Below are positions 31,673 to 41,898 of a stretch of DNA of 64,000 bases, piece after piece; position 1 is the first letter of the stretch, and each line of letters opens with the position of its first letter. The translations under genes and the position numbers were made by a program. This stretch comes from Streptomyces sp. NA02950. Its GTDB lineage: Bacteria; Actinomycetota; Actinomycetes; Streptomycetales; Streptomycetaceae. A model generated the notes under the pieces. That model made no database searches, was not told where the DNA came from, and worked only from the letters and a program-made list of their open reading frames with translations. The stretch is from contig NZ_CP054916.1 in NCBI RefSeq assembly GCF_013364155.1, forward strand, positions 9,268,001 through 9,332,000. Direction: 5' to 3'.

Positions 31673-32113
31673 ATGTACCCGAACGATGGTATGCGCGAAC
31701 TTGGTTGTCACGAGTGCCTGCGCCTGCTGGCGACGGCGCCCATCGGCCGGATCGTCCACACGCGCCAGGCACTGCCCGCGGTCGTGCCGGTCAACTTCGG
31801 TCTGGACAACGATGGAGCGGTGCTGCTGCGCACCTCTGCGGGCTCCGAGCTGGCCCGCGCGGTCGACGGCGCGGTCGTCGACTTCGAGGCGGACGCAGTC
31901 GACGCGGACACGCACTCCGGCTGGAGCGTCGTCGTCACGGACCGGGCCGAGATCGTGACGGATCCGGCTGAGGCGGCGCGCCTGGAGCGGATCGGCCCGC
32001 GCTCCTGGGCTCCGTTGCCCGAGGAGGTCTTCGTCCGCATCGAGCCAGAACTGGTCACCGGGCGTGAACTCGTCGGGGGGCGGACCATGTACGGCCTGGA
32101 CCTCTCCGCCTGA
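31673..32113 (+). CDS. Pyridoxamine 5'-phosphate oxidase-like flavin/F420-binding protein
   Basis: A 146-residue split-barrel protein: [38 protein letters not shown] and [15 protein letters not shown]. Relatives are abundant in Streptomyces and mycobacterial dormancy loci and bind flavin or F420; the physiological substrate is unknown. It is a paralogue of the protein at 36040-36522 (shared RIV-TR-ALP-V-PVN and GWSVVVT segments). Confidence 0.85.
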   Translation: MYPNDGMRELGCHECLRLLATAPIGRIVHTRQALPAVVPVNFGLDNDGAVLLRTSAGSELARAVDGAVVDFEADAVDADTHSGWSVVVTDRAEIVTDPAEAARLERIGPRSWAPLPEEVFVRIEPELVTGRELVGGRTMYGLDLSA

Positions 32114-32140
32114 CCGCTGCGCATCACCTGCTCGCGCCCT

Positions 32141-32154
32141 GGTCCGAACGGCCC
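32141..32154. promoter_or_regulatory. GGTCCG-AA-CGGCCC palindrome upstream of pflB
   Basis: One mismatch from the GGGCCG-NN-CGGCCC pattern, in the 178-base gap between the PPOX gene and pflB, about 140 bases before the pflB start. Confidence 0.45.
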
Positions 32155-32291
32155 AATGGCGGGGGCCGGACGGCGTGGCGAGGGGTTCCCGCAGGACCCT
32201 GCCCCGGGCCGGGGCACGCGAGGAGCATCGTCAGCGGAGTCGGCCCACGGAACCGTCCGGGGGCGGTGTCGCGCATGATGCGGAGGCAGTG

Positions 32292-34553
32292 ATGACCGTG
32301 GCAACCCATCCCGACGTGGACGCTCCCGCCGATGCCTGGCGTGGTTTCGCAGGCCGGCGCTGGCGCGACCGGATCGACGTACGCGACTTCATCCAGGCCA
32401 ACTACACGCCGTACGAAGGCGGCCCGGAGTTCCTGACCGGGCCGACCGAGCGCACGCTCGCAGTCTGGCACAAGGTCAGCGCCCTGTTCCCCGAGGAGCG
32501 ACGCAAGGGCATCATCGATGTGGACACCGCCACCCCGTCGACGATCACCTCGCACGCCCCCGGCTACATCGACCGAGAGCGTGAGCTGATCGTCGGGCTG
32601 CAAACCGACGCCCCGCTGAAGCGCGCGATCATGCCGAACGGCGGCCTCCGCATGGTCGAGAACGGCCTGAAGGCGTACGGCTACGAGCCCGACCACTTCG
32701 TGACCAAGGTCTTCGGCACCTACCGCAAGACCCACAACGACGGCGTTTTCGACGCGTACACCCCTGAGATGCGGGCCGCACGCAAGGCGGGCATCATCAC
32801 CGGGCTGCCGGACGCCTACAGCCGGGGCCGGATCATCGGTGACTACCGGCGCGTCGCGCTGTACGGAACCGACCATCTGATCGAGGCCAAGCGCGCCGAG
32901 CGCGCCCTCCTGGACGCGCAGCCCTCCGCCCCGCACGTCATCCGTGACCGCGAGGAACTGGCCGAACAGACCCGCGCGCTGCGCGAGCTGGCGCGGATGG
33001 CCGGCTCCTATGGCTGTGACGTCACCCGGTCGGCGTCCACCGCCCATGAGGCCGTGCAGTGGCTCTACCTCGGCTTCCTGGCCGCGGTGAAGGAGCAGAA
33101 CGGCGCCGCGATGTCGCTCGGCCGTACCTCGACCTTCCTGGACGTCTACGTTCAGCGCGACCTCGACGAGGGGCGTATCGACGAGGCCCGGGCCCAGGAA
33201 CTGATCGACGACTTCGTGATCAAGCTGCGGATCGTCCGCTTCCTGCGCACACCCGAGTACGACCAACTGTTCTCCGGCGACCCGACCTGGGTGACGGAGT
33301 CCATCGGCGGCATCGGCGCCGACGGCCGCACACTCGTCACCCCCACCTCCTTCCGCTTCCTGCAGACCCTGTACAACCTCGGGCCGGCCCCGGAGCCGAA
33401 CCTCACGGTGCTGTGGTCGCCACGGCTGCCGGAGGGTTTCAAACGGTTCTGCGCCCAGGTCTCCATCGACACCAGCTCCATCCAGTACGAGTCCGACGAC
33501 CTGATGCGCCCGCGCACCGGCGATGACACCGCGATCGCCTGCTGCGTGTCGGCGATGGCGGTGGGCAGGCAGATGCAGTTCTTCGGCGCCCGCGTCAACC
33601 TCGCCAAGGCGCTGCTGTACGCGATCAACGGTGGCCGGGACGAGATGACCGGCGAGCAGGTCGCACCCGAGGTGCCCGCCCTGACGGGGGAGTACCTGGA
33701 CTACGAGGAGTTGTCAGCGGCGTACGACCGGATGCTGGGCTGGCTGGCGAAGACGTACGTCAACACGCTCAACATCATCCACTACATGCACGACAAGTAC
33801 GCCTACGAGCGCATCGAGATGGCCCTGCACAACCATCCCGTCCACCGCTACATGGCCTGCGGCATCGCCGGGCTCTCCGTGGCCGTCGACAGCCTGTCGG
33901 CCGTCAAGTACGCCCGGGTGAAGATTGTCCGGGACGATACCGGGCTCGCCGTGGACTACAAGGCCGAGGGCGAATACCCGGCGTACGGAAACAACGATGA
34001 CCGCGCCGACGGCCTCGCGGTCGACCTGGTGGAATCCTTCATGGCCAAGGTGCGCGAGCACCCCACCTACCGGGAGGCCGAGCACACCCAGTCGGTGCTG
34101 ACGATCACCTCGAACGTGGTCTACGGCAAGCACACCGGCAACACCCCCGACGGGCGGCGCGCCGGACAGCCCTTCGCACCCGGCGCCAACCCGATGAACG
34201 GCCGGGACCGACACGGTGTCGTCGCCTCGGCCCTGTCGGTGGCGAAGCTGCCGTACGAGGAGGCCCGCGACGGAATCTCCCTGACCACGACGATCACGCC
34301 CGAGGGGCTCGGCCACAATCCCACGGAACGCGCCGGCAACCTGACCGGCGTCCTCGACGGTTACATGACCTTCGGCGGTTTCCACATGAACGTCAACGTG
34401 CTGAACCGTGCGACGCTCGAAGACGCCATGGAACACCCGGAGAAGTACCCGGAGTTGACGATCCGCGTCTCCGGGTACGCGGTCAACTTCGTCCGGCTCA
34501 CACGCGAGCAGCAGCTCGACGTGATCAGCCGCACCTTCCATGGGTCGCTGTGA
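32292..34553 (+). CDS. pflB: Formate C-acetyltransferase (pyruvate formate-lyase)
   Basis: An oxygen-sensitive glycyl radical enzyme converting pyruvate and CoA to acetyl-CoA and formate. The 753-residue protein starts at ATG 32292 (GGAGG upstream). The adjacent catalytic cysteines are Cys417-Cys418 (AIACCVSAM) and the radical glycine is Gly728 (RVSGYAVNF). The length fits true PFL rather than diol dehydratase relatives. The stop overlaps the pflA start (GTGA). Its presence in an actinomycete regarded as aerobic suggests a hypoxia survival role, matching the surrounding genes. Confidence 0.96.
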   Translation: MTVATHPDVDAPADAWRGFAGRRWRDRIDVRDFIQANYTPYEGGPEFLTGPTERTLAVWHKVSALFPEERRKGIIDVDTATPSTITSHAPGYIDRERELIVGLQTDAPLKRAIMPNGGLRMVENGLKAYGYEPDHFVTKVFGTYRKTHNDGVFDAYTPEMRAARKAGIITGLPDAYSRGRIIGDYRRVALYGTDHLIEAKRAERALLDAQPSAPHVIRDREELAEQTRALRELARMAGSYGCDVTRSASTAHEAVQWLYLGFLAAVKEQNGAAMSLGRTSTFLDVYVQRDLDEGRIDEARAQELIDDFVIKLRIVRFLRTPEYDQLFSGDPTWVTESIGGIGADGRTLVTPTSFRFLQTLYNLGPAPEPNLTVLWSPRLPEGFKRFCAQVSIDTSSIQYESDDLMRPRTGDDTAIACCVSAMAVGRQMQFFGARVNLAKALLYAINGGRDEMTGEQVAPEVPALTGEYLDYEELSAAYDRMLGWLAKTYVNTLNIIHYMHDKYAYERIEMALHNHPVHRYMACGIAGLSVAVDSLSAVKYARVKIVRDDTGLAVDYKAEGEYPAYGNNDDRADGLAVDLVESFMAKVREHPTYREAEHTQSVLTITSNVVYGKHTGNTPDGRRAGQPFAPGANPMNGRDRHGVVASALSVAKLPYEEARDGISLTTTITPEGLGHNPTERAGNLTGVLDGYMTFGGFHMNVNVLNRATLEDAMEHPEKYPELTIRVSGYAVNFVRLTREQQLDVISRTFHGSL

Positions 34554-35329
34554 ACACCGCACCGACCTCAGCGGCACGGCAGGCGGCCCTGGTGCCGGGA
34601 CGACTTACGGGCCGGGTGCACTCCTGGGACCTGTCCACCGGCGTGGACGGTCCGGGGACCCGGTTCGTCCTGTTCGTCAGCGGCTGCCCGCTGCGTTGCC
34701 TGTACTGCGCCAACCCGGACACCTGGCACATGCGCGACGGCCGGGAAACCTCGGTCGACGAGGTCATGGAGGAGACCGAGAAGTACCGGGGCTTCCTGTC
34801 CATGGCCGGGGGAGGGGTGACCATCACGGGTGGGGAGCCGCTGCTCCAGCCGGCGTTCACCGGCTCCCTCCTGCACCGCTGCAAGGAGGGCGGACTGCAC
34901 ACGGCGTTGGACACGTCCGGCTTCCTGGGCGCGCGTGCCTCCGACGAACTACTCGCCGACACCGACCTAGTGCTGCTGGACATCAAGTCGTTCGACGCCA
35001 CCAGCTACCGCAAGCTCACCGGTGGCCGTCTCGCTCCCACGCTCAGCTTCGCCACCCGCCTGGATCGGCTGGGTGTCCCCGTGTACATCCGTTACGTCCT
35101 CGTTCCCGGCTGGACCGACGACCCGTCCGCCGTGGACGGCCTCGGCGCCTTCCTGGCCGGGCTGAGCAACGTCGACCGGGTGGACGTCCTGCCGTTCCAC
35201 AAACTCGGCGCCCGCAAGTACGACGCCCTCGGCATCGACTTCCCGCTGCGCGACACGCCCGTGCCCGATCCGGAGCTGACGGAACGGGTGCGCGAGCAGT
35301 TCCGGGAGCACGGGTTGCGGGCGTTGTGA
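34550..35329 (+). CDS. pflA: Pyruvate formate-lyase activating enzyme
   Basis: A radical SAM enzyme, 259 residues, with the CxxxCxxC cluster motif in [16 protein letters not shown]. The glycine-rich [14 protein letters not shown] and LVLLDIKS segments are typical of PFL activases. It installs the glycyl radical on PflB. The start GTG at 34550 overlaps the pflB stop by four bases, so expression is coupled. Confidence 0.95.
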   Translation: MNTAPTSAARQAALVPGRLTGRVHSWDLSTGVDGPGTRFVLFVSGCPLRCLYCANPDTWHMRDGRETSVDEVMEETEKYRGFLSMAGGGVTITGGEPLLQPAFTGSLLHRCKEGGLHTALDTSGFLGARASDELLADTDLVLLDIKSFDATSYRKLTGGRLAPTLSFATRLDRLGVPVYIRYVLVPGWTDDPSAVDGLGAFLAGLSNVDRVDVLPFHKLGARKYDALGIDFPLRDTPVPDPELTERVREQFREHGLRAL

Positions 35330-35364
35330 GCCGGCCGGTCGGTGTCGAACGTTCACCCGCGCGT

Positions 35365-35378
35365 GGGCCACCCGGCCT
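35365..35378. promoter_or_regulatory. GGGCCA-CC-CGGCCT, degenerate island palindrome
   Basis: Two mismatches from GGGCCG-NN-CGGCCC, about 90 bases upstream of the broken universal stress protein gene at 35456. Confidence 0.3.
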
Positions 35379-35455
35379 CCGCACAGGGACCTGTAGCCTC
35401 TCCTGCCCCAAGTACCCGCTCACGGCACTGAATTCGTGACTTTGAGGAGGTCGAG

Positions 35456-36055
35456 ATGCCCCGCACCATCACCGCAGGCCTGGACGGATCCCCGGAGAGC
35501 CTGAGCGTCACCGACTGGGCGGCCAGGGAAGCCCTGCTCCGCGACGCGCCGCGCCTGGTCCACGCTCTTGGGCAGTAGCCGTACACGTACGCGGGCGGAA
35601 TGTCCCAGCCGTCCCCGAGCCCGTACGCGCACAGCAGCAGGGTGGACCACATGCTTCGCGAGGCCGAAACGACGATCGCGCGGCGTCACCCGGGCCTACG
35701 GATCACCACCGACCGTGTTCCCGAAGAACCCGTGCCCGCCCTGCTCGGCGCGGCTGGGGAAGCCGACCTGTTGGTACCGGACTCTCGCAGCCCGGGCGGT
35801 CTTGCCGGATTCATGCCCGGTTCCGTCGCCCGGGCGGTCGTGGCCGGCAGCCGACGGCCTGTCGTCTTCGTGCGGGGCGGCCTGCGCCCCGAGGACGAAT
35901 ACCAGCCTGGCGCCTTCGGGTCCGGGACCACACCGTTCCGCGACGTCGTCCTGGGCCTCGACTCCGCGGCTCCGAACGACACCGTGATCGAATTCGCGTT
36001 CGCTGAAGCCGCGCAGCGTGCCGCGAGGCTGCGCGTCGTTCACGGCCGGAGCCGC
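35456..36055 (+). pseudogene. Broken universal stress protein gene
   Basis: The ATG at 35456 (GAGGAGG upstream) begins MPRTITAGLDGSPESL, the same start as the intact paralogue at 49906, but stops at 35579 after HALGQ. Similarity resumes in another frame at about 35600 (VDHMLREAETTIARRHPG, then VVLGLDSAAPNDTVIEFAFAEAAQRAA). It ends in the middle of the second domain near 36050, where the convergent PPOX gene ends. One frameshift and a C-terminal truncation remove function. Confidence 0.8.
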
Positions 36056-36522
36056 GAGCTGCCCTCGTCGGGCCCGTCGTCGGCGGTGAGTCGGACGCCG
36101 GTTGTCAGTTCCGGGCGGATGCGCACCGCGTGGTCCACGGTCCGGGGCGTCCAGGGAATGAGCAGTGTCCGGTAGCGGGCCAGTTCCTCCGGGTCGGTCA
36201 CCAGGCGGGCGTAGCCGGTGACCACGACGCTCCAGCCGAGGTGTGTGCCGGGGTCGATGGCGTCGGCCTCGTACGCCACCACGACGCCCTGGCCGTCGGC
36301 CTGCCCGGCGTGCGCGGTCAGGGCCGCGCCCTCGTGGGTGCGGATGACGATGTCGCCGTCGTCCAGGACGTGGTTGACCGGGCGGACGGTCGGCAGCGCG
36401 TGGCGGGTGAAGACGATCCTGCCGAAGGACACGCTGCCCAGCAGCCGCAGGGCTCCGTCCCTGTCCAGTTCGATGCTCCGGCGCGGCCCGGCAGGGAGGG
36501 GATGAGCGGTGTCGATGGTCAT
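36040..36522 (-). CDS. PPOX-like flavin/F420-binding protein
   Basis: A 160-residue split-barrel protein from ATG 36522 (GGAAG upstream): LLGSVSFGRIVFTRHALPTVRPVNH and GWSVVVTGYARLV. It is a paralogue of the protein at 31673-32113. Its 3' end abuts the truncated universal stress gene, so its last residues may have been altered by that deletion. Likely part of the dormancy-type set; the substrate is unknown. Confidence 0.83.
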   Translation of the reverse strand: MTIDTAHPLPAGPRRSIELDRDGALRLLGSVSFGRIVFTRHALPTVRPVNHVLDDGDIVIRTHEGAALTAHAGQADGQGVVVAYEADAIDPGTHLGWSVVVTGYARLVTDPEELARYRTLLIPWTPRTVDHAVRIRPELTTGVRLTADDGPDEGSSRLRP

Positions 36523-36637
36523 GGGATCTTCCGTACGGTCTCGTGGCTCACTGCTGCGTGTCTTCGACCGGGGCGGCGAGGCTGCTGCACGGCCTGTCGC
36601 TATGGTCGCGGCCGGCGCGCCGGTACCGCGTGTTCGT

Positions 36638-36659
36638 CGTCCCTTCACAACGTGGGACG
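36638..36659. repeat. Inverted repeat CGTCCC-(10)-GGGACG
   Basis: Exact six-base arms in the 211-base gap between adhE (which ends at 36734) and the PPOX gene start at 36522. It could be an adhE terminator or a GTCCC/GGGAC-type regulatory site for the PPOX gene. Confidence 0.35.
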
Positions 36660-36733
36660 GATGCCTGTCCGTGGCGGCACGGGTGGGAGCCACGGACAGG
36701 CTGGTCAGGTCATTGGAACGGCACCGAAGCTCC

Positions 36734-39421
36734 TCACGCCAGGGCCGTTCGGCTCTCGTCCGCGTCCGGTCGGCTCCGCGCACCCCAGTAGTAGGCGGTG
36801 TGCATGATCTCCTGCATGTCGTCGAGCATCGGCATGCGCGGGTTCGCCGGCGCGCACTGGTCCTCGTAGGCGTTCAGGGCCTGTTGCGGCAGAGCGGCCA
36901 GGAACGGGCGCTCATCGATGCCGAGGGCCTGGAACGACGGCTCGATGCCCACGGCGTCGCGCAGCCGCTCCACCACGCGGGCCAGCGACTCCACGCCCTT
37001 CTCCATGGTGGAGGCGGGCAGGCCGAGGGTGCGGGCGATGTCCTGGAAGCGTTCGGGAGCGCGGTAGTTCTCGTACTTGGGCCAGCCCGTGAGCTTCGCC
37101 GGAACCGTCCCATTGTAACGGATCACGTGCGGCAGCAGGACGGCGTTGGTGCGGCCGTGGGCGATGTGGAAGGTGGCGCCCAGGGTGTGCGACATGGCGT
37201 GGACGATGCCGAGGAAGGCGTTGCCGAAGGCCATGCCGGCGATCGTGCCGGCGTTGTGCATCTTCTCCCGAGCGTCGGGACGGCTCCTGCGGTCGTTCAC
37301 CGCCGCCTCGATGTTGTCGAAGATCAGGCGGATCGCGTGCAGGGCCAGGCCGTCGGTGAAGTCGTTGGCGTAGACGGACACGTACGCCTCTATGGCGTGG
37401 GTGAGGGCGTCGAAACCGCTGTCGGCGGCCAGGGCCGGGGGCAGGTCCGTGGTGAGCAGCGGGTCGACGATGGCCAGGCTCGGGGTCAGCGCGTAGTCGG
37501 CGAGCGGGTACTTCTTGCCGGCGGCCGGGTCGGAGATCACCGCGAAGGGGGTGACCTCCGCGCCGGTGCCGGACGTGGTGGGCACGCACACCAGGCGGGC
37601 CCGGGCGCCGAGGACAGGGAAGCGGAAGGCGCGCTTGCGGATGTCGGAGAACTTCTGCCGCATGTCGGCGAAGTCGATGTCCGGATGCTCGTACAGCAGC
37701 CACATCACCTTCGCCGCGTCCATGGGTGAGCCACCGCCGAGCGCGATGATGGTGTCCGGGCGGAAGTCCCGCATGAGCTGGGCGCCGCGTTGGACGGAGT
37801 CGATGCTCGGCTCTGGCTCGACGTTGTCGATGATCTGTAGGCTGACCGGCTCGTGGCGCCGCCGCAGGACTCGGCTGACGCGGTCGACGAAGCCCAGGCG
37901 GGTCATGGTGGCGTCGGTGACGACCGTGACGCGGTGGACGTCCGGCATGGAGGACAGGTAGCGCAGGGACTGCGGCTCGAAGTAGATCTTGGGCGGGACC
38001 TTGAACCACTGCAGGTTGTTGCGGCGAGCGCTGACCCGCTTGACGTTCAGCAGTTGGGCGGCGGAGACGTTGTTGGACACCGAGGTGTGCCCCCAGGAGC
38101 CGCAGCCCAGGGTGAGCGACGGCAGCAGGCTGTTGTAGATGCCGCCGATGGCGCCTTGCGAGGACGGGGTGTTGACGATGATCCGTACGGTCTTCATACG
38201 CCGGCCGTACGTCTCCGCGAGCGCCGGGTCCTCGGTGTGGATGACCGCGGTGTGGCCCTGGCCGTGGAAGGCGACCATGTCGGAGGCGAGGTCGAAGCCC
38301 TGCTGCTCGGAACCGGCGCGCAGCACGGCGAGCACCGGGCAGAGCTTCTCGCGGGTCAGCGGTTCGTCCGGGCCCACCCGTTCGACCTCGACCAGGATCA
38401 GTGAGGTGCCATCCGGGACGGTGAAGCCCGCCTCTCCGGCGATCCATGCCGGGCTCCGGCCGACGGCCGTGGCGTTGACCTTGGGCTCGCAGCCCGCATT
38501 GGCCGGGCCGGTCGGGAACAGGAAGGTTTCCAGCTTCGCCTTCTCCTCCGAGGTCGCCACGTGAGCGTGCAGAGTGCGGAACTCGGCCAGTGCCGCGTCG
38601 TAGATCTCGTCGTCCAGGATGACGGCCTGTTCGGAGGCGCAGATCATGCCGTTGTCGAAGGACTTGGACAGCACCAGGTCATTGACGGCCCGGCGCAGTT
38701 TCGCGCTCCTGTGCACATACGCGGGGACGTTTCCCGCACCGACCCCCAGGGCGGGCTTGCCCGCCGAGTAGGCGGCCCTGACCATGGCGTTGCCGCCGGT
38801 GGCGAGGATCAGCGAGACGCCGGGGTGGCGCATCAGGATGCCGGTCGCCTCCACCGAGGGGGTCTCGATCCACTGAACGCAGTGCTCCGGCGCGCCGGCG
38901 GCGACGGCCGCGTCCCGTACGATACGGGCCGCCTCCGTGCTGCACCGCTGGGCCGAGGGGTGGAAGGCGAACACGATCGGGTTGCGCGTCTTCAGCGCCA
39001 TCAGGGCCTTGAAGACGGTGGTGGAGGTCGGGTTGGTGACCGGTGTGATCGCGCAGACCACGCCGACCGGCTCGGCCACCTCGATCATGTCCTCGACGTC
39101 GTCGCGCGCGATGACGCCGACGGTCTTCATCGGGCCCATGCTGTGCGTGATGTGCTCGCACGCGAACATGTTCTTGGCCGCCTTGTCCTCGAAGACCCCG
39201 CGTCCGGTCTCCTCCACGGCGAGGCGGGCCAGCGCGGTGTGCTGGTCCAGGGCGGCGACCGAGGCCTTCTTGACGATGTGGTCGACCTGTTCCTGGGTAA
39301 GGGCGTCGTAGTCGGCGAGCGCCTTCAGCCCGTCGGTGACGAGCCGGTCCACGGAGATGGCGATCTCGGACGGCGCGTCGGCAGCTGCTGCTGCCTGGGT
39401 TCCGGCCTCATGACGGATCAT
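36734..39421 (-). CDS. adhE: Bifunctional acetaldehyde-CoA/alcohol dehydrogenase
   Basis: An 895-residue fusion. The N-terminal CoA-acylating aldehyde dehydrogenase (1 to about 450) has the catalytic Cys in FDNGMICASEQAVI. The C-terminal iron alcohol dehydrogenase (about 455-895) has GGGSPMDAAKVMW and the metal region DALTHAIEAYVSV and MSHTLGATFHIAHG. It reduces acetyl-CoA to ethanol and reoxidises two NADH, a natural partner of PflB. I chose ATG 39421 (GGAGG upstream); the frame is open 147 codons further upstream into the HPF-like gene without a stop. Confidence 0.95.
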   Translation of the reverse strand: MIRHEAGTQAAAAADAPSEIAISVDRLVTDGLKALADYDALTQEQVDHIVKKASVAALDQHTALARLAVEETGRGVFEDKAAKNMFACEHITHSMGPMKTVGVIARDDVEDMIEVAEPVGVVCAITPVTNPTSTTVFKALMALKTRNPIVFAFHPSAQRCSTEAARIVRDAAVAAGAPEHCVQWIETPSVEATGILMRHPGVSLILATGGNAMVRAAYSAGKPALGVGAGNVPAYVHRSAKLRRAVNDLVLSKSFDNGMICASEQAVILDDEIYDAALAEFRTLHAHVATSEEKAKLETFLFPTGPANAGCEPKVNATAVGRSPAWIAGEAGFTVPDGTSLILVEVERVGPDEPLTREKLCPVLAVLRAGSEQQGFDLASDMVAFHGQGHTAVIHTEDPALAETYGRRMKTVRIIVNTPSSQGAIGGIYNSLLPSLTLGCGSWGHTSVSNNVSAAQLLNVKRVSARRNNLQWFKVPPKIYFEPQSLRYLSSMPDVHRVTVVTDATMTRLGFVDRVSRVLRRRHEPVSLQIIDNVEPEPSIDSVQRGAQLMRDFRPDTIIALGGGSPMDAAKVMWLLYEHPDIDFADMRQKFSDIRKRAFRFPVLGARARLVCVPTTSGTGAEVTPFAVISDPAAGKKYPLADYALTPSLAIVDPLLTTDLPPALAADSGFDALTHAIEAYVSVYANDFTDGLALHAIRLIFDNIEAAVNDRRSRPDAREKMHNAGTIAGMAFGNAFLGIVHAMSHTLGATFHIAHGRTNAVLLPHVIRYNGTVPAKLTGWPKYENYRAPERFQDIARTLGLPASTMEKGVESLARVVERLRDAVGIEPSFQALGIDERPFLAALPQQALNAYEDQCAPANPRMPMLDDMQEIMHTAYYWGARSRPDADESRTALA

Positions 39422-39666
39422 TGTGGAGTGCCTCCGTTGACAAGAGCCGTCGGCGGTGGCCGACGGTGTGCGGGCGGGAGTGGCACCGCGGGGGATCGCT
39501 GCCGCTCCGGCCTTCACTCTCGTCCTGCCTGATCCCGACTCCCAGGTGCCGATGGTCCCTTCCGGGGCCCGACCGGCACTGGTCCGGCCCGGCCGGGCGG
39601 CCTGGCCGGGCAGTTCCCTCGCCAAGGTGCAGGAGCCACACGTACGCGGGGGAGCGTGACCGCCTC

Positions 39667-40075
39667 GCAGCCGGGCGATCGTGAAGGCTCTACCCCGGCG
39701 GCTGTCGGCACGGCCACCGCGCCACGGAGGGGGAGTGGCCGACCTGCGGGCCTCCTTCTTGCGGTGGAGGGCACGGTTCATCCGACTGCGCAGCCGGTCC
39801 GCCAGCTCGTGTGCCGTGGCCTCCTGGGCATGCACGACCACGAGGGCGTTCCCCACGACCAATTCGGCCCCGGCGGATCAGGGCCGCTCGGCGTGGTGTG
39901 CCACCGCCCTGGCGACCCTCACTGCACCGCTCACGGCTGGAACCCCGGATCGGCCGAGGACCGCGTCGACCTTCTCCCGGAGGTATGCGACGGCTTCCTC
40001 GTCCACATCGCCTTCCACGCGCATCTCTACGGCGGCGGTGCTGGTGACGTGGGCGCCGGTGTCCTTGGCAGTCAT
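39667..40075 (-). pseudogene. HPF/RaiA-like ribosome hibernation protein with an in-frame TGA
   Basis: From ATG 40075 (GAAGGAG upstream) it reads [20 protein letters not shown], then [18 protein letters not shown], to HHAERP. A TGA follows at 39880. The same frame continues [25 protein letters not shown] and [15 protein letters not shown]. The pieces look like one S30AE/HPF-type protein related to mycobacterial dormancy translation inhibitors. It is dead or read through. No stop separates this frame from adhE. Confidence 0.6.
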
Positions 40076-40240
40076 GTGCTCCACTCCTTCTGATCGTGTT
40101 GCAGCGGCTCCAGACTTCTGCGTGCATCGGTCCTGGCCCAGGGCTGCCGGGCCCCAGCATCGGGGCCATTGGACCTTCACCCCTGTGGGGTGGCGTGATT
40201 CGGGTCGGGCAGTGGCGCGCCCCATGCGGTCTCCCGGAGT

Positions 40241-40261
40241 GTCAGGGCCGGGACACCTGAC
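40241..40261. repeat. Inverted repeat GTCAGG-(9)-CCTGAC
   Basis: Exact six-base arms, overlapping a second inverted repeat GTGTC/GACAC, in the divergent region between the HPF-like gene and the response regulator. Possible operator. Confidence 0.4.
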
Positions 40262-40340
40262 TGCTGAGGAGGCCGACGGCTCGTTTCGGTCCCTGCCGGC
40301 AGCGGTATCTCGTGGCCGCGGGGCACTATGGTGGACAACG

Positions 40341-40354
40341 GGGCCGACGGGCCC
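40341..40354. promoter_or_regulatory. GGGCCG-AC-GGGCCC palindrome upstream of the response regulator
   Basis: One mismatch from the island palindrome pattern, about 100 bases before the devR-like start, followed closely by GGCCCATCGGCCC at 40357-40369. The spacing suits autoregulation. Confidence 0.45.
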
Positions 40355-40454
40355 TGGCCCATCGGCCCGGATACGGGAGAGTATCCCGGTAGGGAGGGCC
40401 GATTCCGCCCACGAGTGGACATCGGTACGGAACGCGGAACCAGGGAGCAGTGGG

Positions 40455-41144
40455 ATGGCGGACAGCGAGCAGCCCGGCGCCGGCAGCCCGATCCGGGTCT
40501 TTCTGCTGGACGATCATGAGGTGGTACGGCGCGGAGTGGGCGACCTGCTGAACGACGAGCCGGACATCGAGGTGATCGGCGAGGCCGGCACGGTGGAGCA
40601 GGCCCTGGCGCGGGTTCCCGCACTGCGCCCCCAGGTGGCGGTTCTCGACGTCCGTCTCCCCGACGGTGACGGCGTGATGGTGTGCCGGGAACTGCGCTCA
40701 CGCATGCCCGAGTTGGCCTGCCTGATGCTGACCTCCTTCGATGACGAGGAGGCCCTGCTGGACTCGATCATGGCGGGCGCGTCCGGCTACGTCCTGAAGC
40801 AGATCCAGGGCTCGGACCTGGTGTCCGCTGTTCGCACCGTGGCCGGCGGGCAGTCCCTGCTTGATGCCAGTGCCACCACCAAGCTGATGGCGCGGTTGCG
40901 CGGCGGCCAGCAGGAGGAGCAGCCCGATGGACTGGAGGGCTTGACCGAGCGGGAGCGGGAGATCCTGGCTCTGATCGGTGAGGGGCTGACCAACCGCCAA
41001 ATCGGCCAGCGGCTGTACCTGGCAGAGAAGACGGTGAAGAACCACATCTCCCGTCTGCTGGCCAAACTCGGCGTCGAGCGCCGTATCCAGGCCGCGGTGA
41101 TCGCCACGCAAGTTCAGGGCCGGCAGCGACAGGAAGGGCACTGA
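40455..41144 (+). CDS. devR: NarL/DevR-type response regulator
   Basis: A 229-residue two-component regulator. The receiver domain (about 12-130) has acidic residues LLDDHE and phospho-acceptor Asp65 in [10 protein letters not shown]. The LuxR-type helix-turn-helix (about 158-220) contains [22 protein letters not shown] and [19 protein letters not shown] precedes the ATG. Its place amid universal stress, PFL/AdhE and Rv1733c-like genes points to the DosR/DevR (OsdR) group. The GAF kinase at 51153-52862 is the probable partner. Confidence 0.92.
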   Translation: MADSEQPGAGSPIRVFLLDDHEVVRRGVGDLLNDEPDIEVIGEAGTVEQALARVPALRPQVAVLDVRLPDGDGVMVCRELRSRMPELACLMLTSFDDEEALLDSIMAGASGYVLKQIQGSDLVSAVRTVAGGQSLLDASATTKLMARLRGGQQEEQPDGLEGLTEREREILALIGEGLTNRQIGQRLYLAEKTVKNHISRLLAKLGVERRIQAAVIATQVQGRQRQEGH

Positions 41145-41388
41145 CACCCCAGGACCCGCGCGGACGAGAAGGAATCGCCGGGCACCGTGCTGAGCTCCCG
41201 GCTTGTCGCTTCTTCCCCCCACGCACCACTCCCTTCCTGGCCAGTGGGCCTGATCTCGTACGGGTTTCCTGTCGTGGGCCTAGACCAGCCCAGCGGGCGG
41301 CGGCACCACACTGACCTGGTGGGGCGCCCATTGCGGAGGGTTGGTACGGCCCGGGAGAGGATCCCGCTGTTCTGCAAGGAGTTACCGG

Positions 41389-41898
41389 TCAGGCTGGATC
41401 CAGGTTTTCGCCGCCGTTCGTGGAAGCGGCGGTCGACTCCGCAGGGCTCTGCGAGCGCGTCAGCTCGAACTCCGCGTCGACCACGCCCTCGACGGCCCGG
41501 ATCAGGTGGGCGGCCACCGGGACCAGGGATGCGTCCCGGGCGTGACCAATGAGTTTCACGACGCCGTTCCGCACGTCCACCCGCGCAGCTGTCACCGGCG
41601 CACGGAAGAGACAGGCCACGACCTCCCGCCGAACCTCCTCGGCGATCTCCTCATCATCCCGCAGGAACACCTTGAGCAGGTCCGCGCGGCTGACGATGCC
41701 TTGCAGCATGCCCACGTCGTCGACGACGGGCAGGCGCTCGACCTTGGCGTGGGCCGTGGTCCGTGCGGCCTGAGCGAGTGTCGCGTTCGCGTGGACGGTG
41801 ACGGCAGGGCAGGTCATGAGGTCCTCGAGCGGACGGCCGTGGCGTCGAACTCGTAGGCCCGTGCCGGGGTCGCCGCTGTGGCGCCGCCAAAAGGCCAC
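41389..41898 (-). CDS. CBS-BON protein lacking its N-terminal CBS repeat
   Basis: The recognisable part starts near 41845 with LEDLMTCPAVTVHANATLAQAA. It covers one CBS motif (LPVVDDVGMLQGIVSRADLLKVF) and a C-terminal BON domain (VDVRNGVVKLIGHARD). Intact relatives have two CBS motifs. The first one is missing, and the preceding codons are only a shifted reading of the cyclic-nucleotide-binding gene next door. It probably has no proper start of its own and is a deletion product. Confidence 0.6.
   Translation of the reverse strand: MAFWRRHSGDPGTGLRVRRHGRPLEDLMTCPAVTVHANATLAQAARTTAHAKVERLPVVDDVGMLQGIVSRADLLKVFLRDDEEIAEEVRREVVACLFRAPVTAARVDVRNGVVKLIGHARDASLVPVAAHLIRAVEGVVDAEFELTRSQSPAESTAASTNGGENLDPA

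Noticed and set aside
39422..39862. Taking the 1042-codon frame as a longer AdhE
   Set aside because: The extra N-terminus is a low-complexity extension of the HPF-like frame; ATG 39421 has GGAGG and matches AdhE family starts.
39880..39882. Selenocysteine at the TGA of the HPF-like gene
   Set aside because: No Sec machinery or SECIS-like element seen and HPF proteins are not known selenoproteins; a nonsense mutation or read error is simpler.
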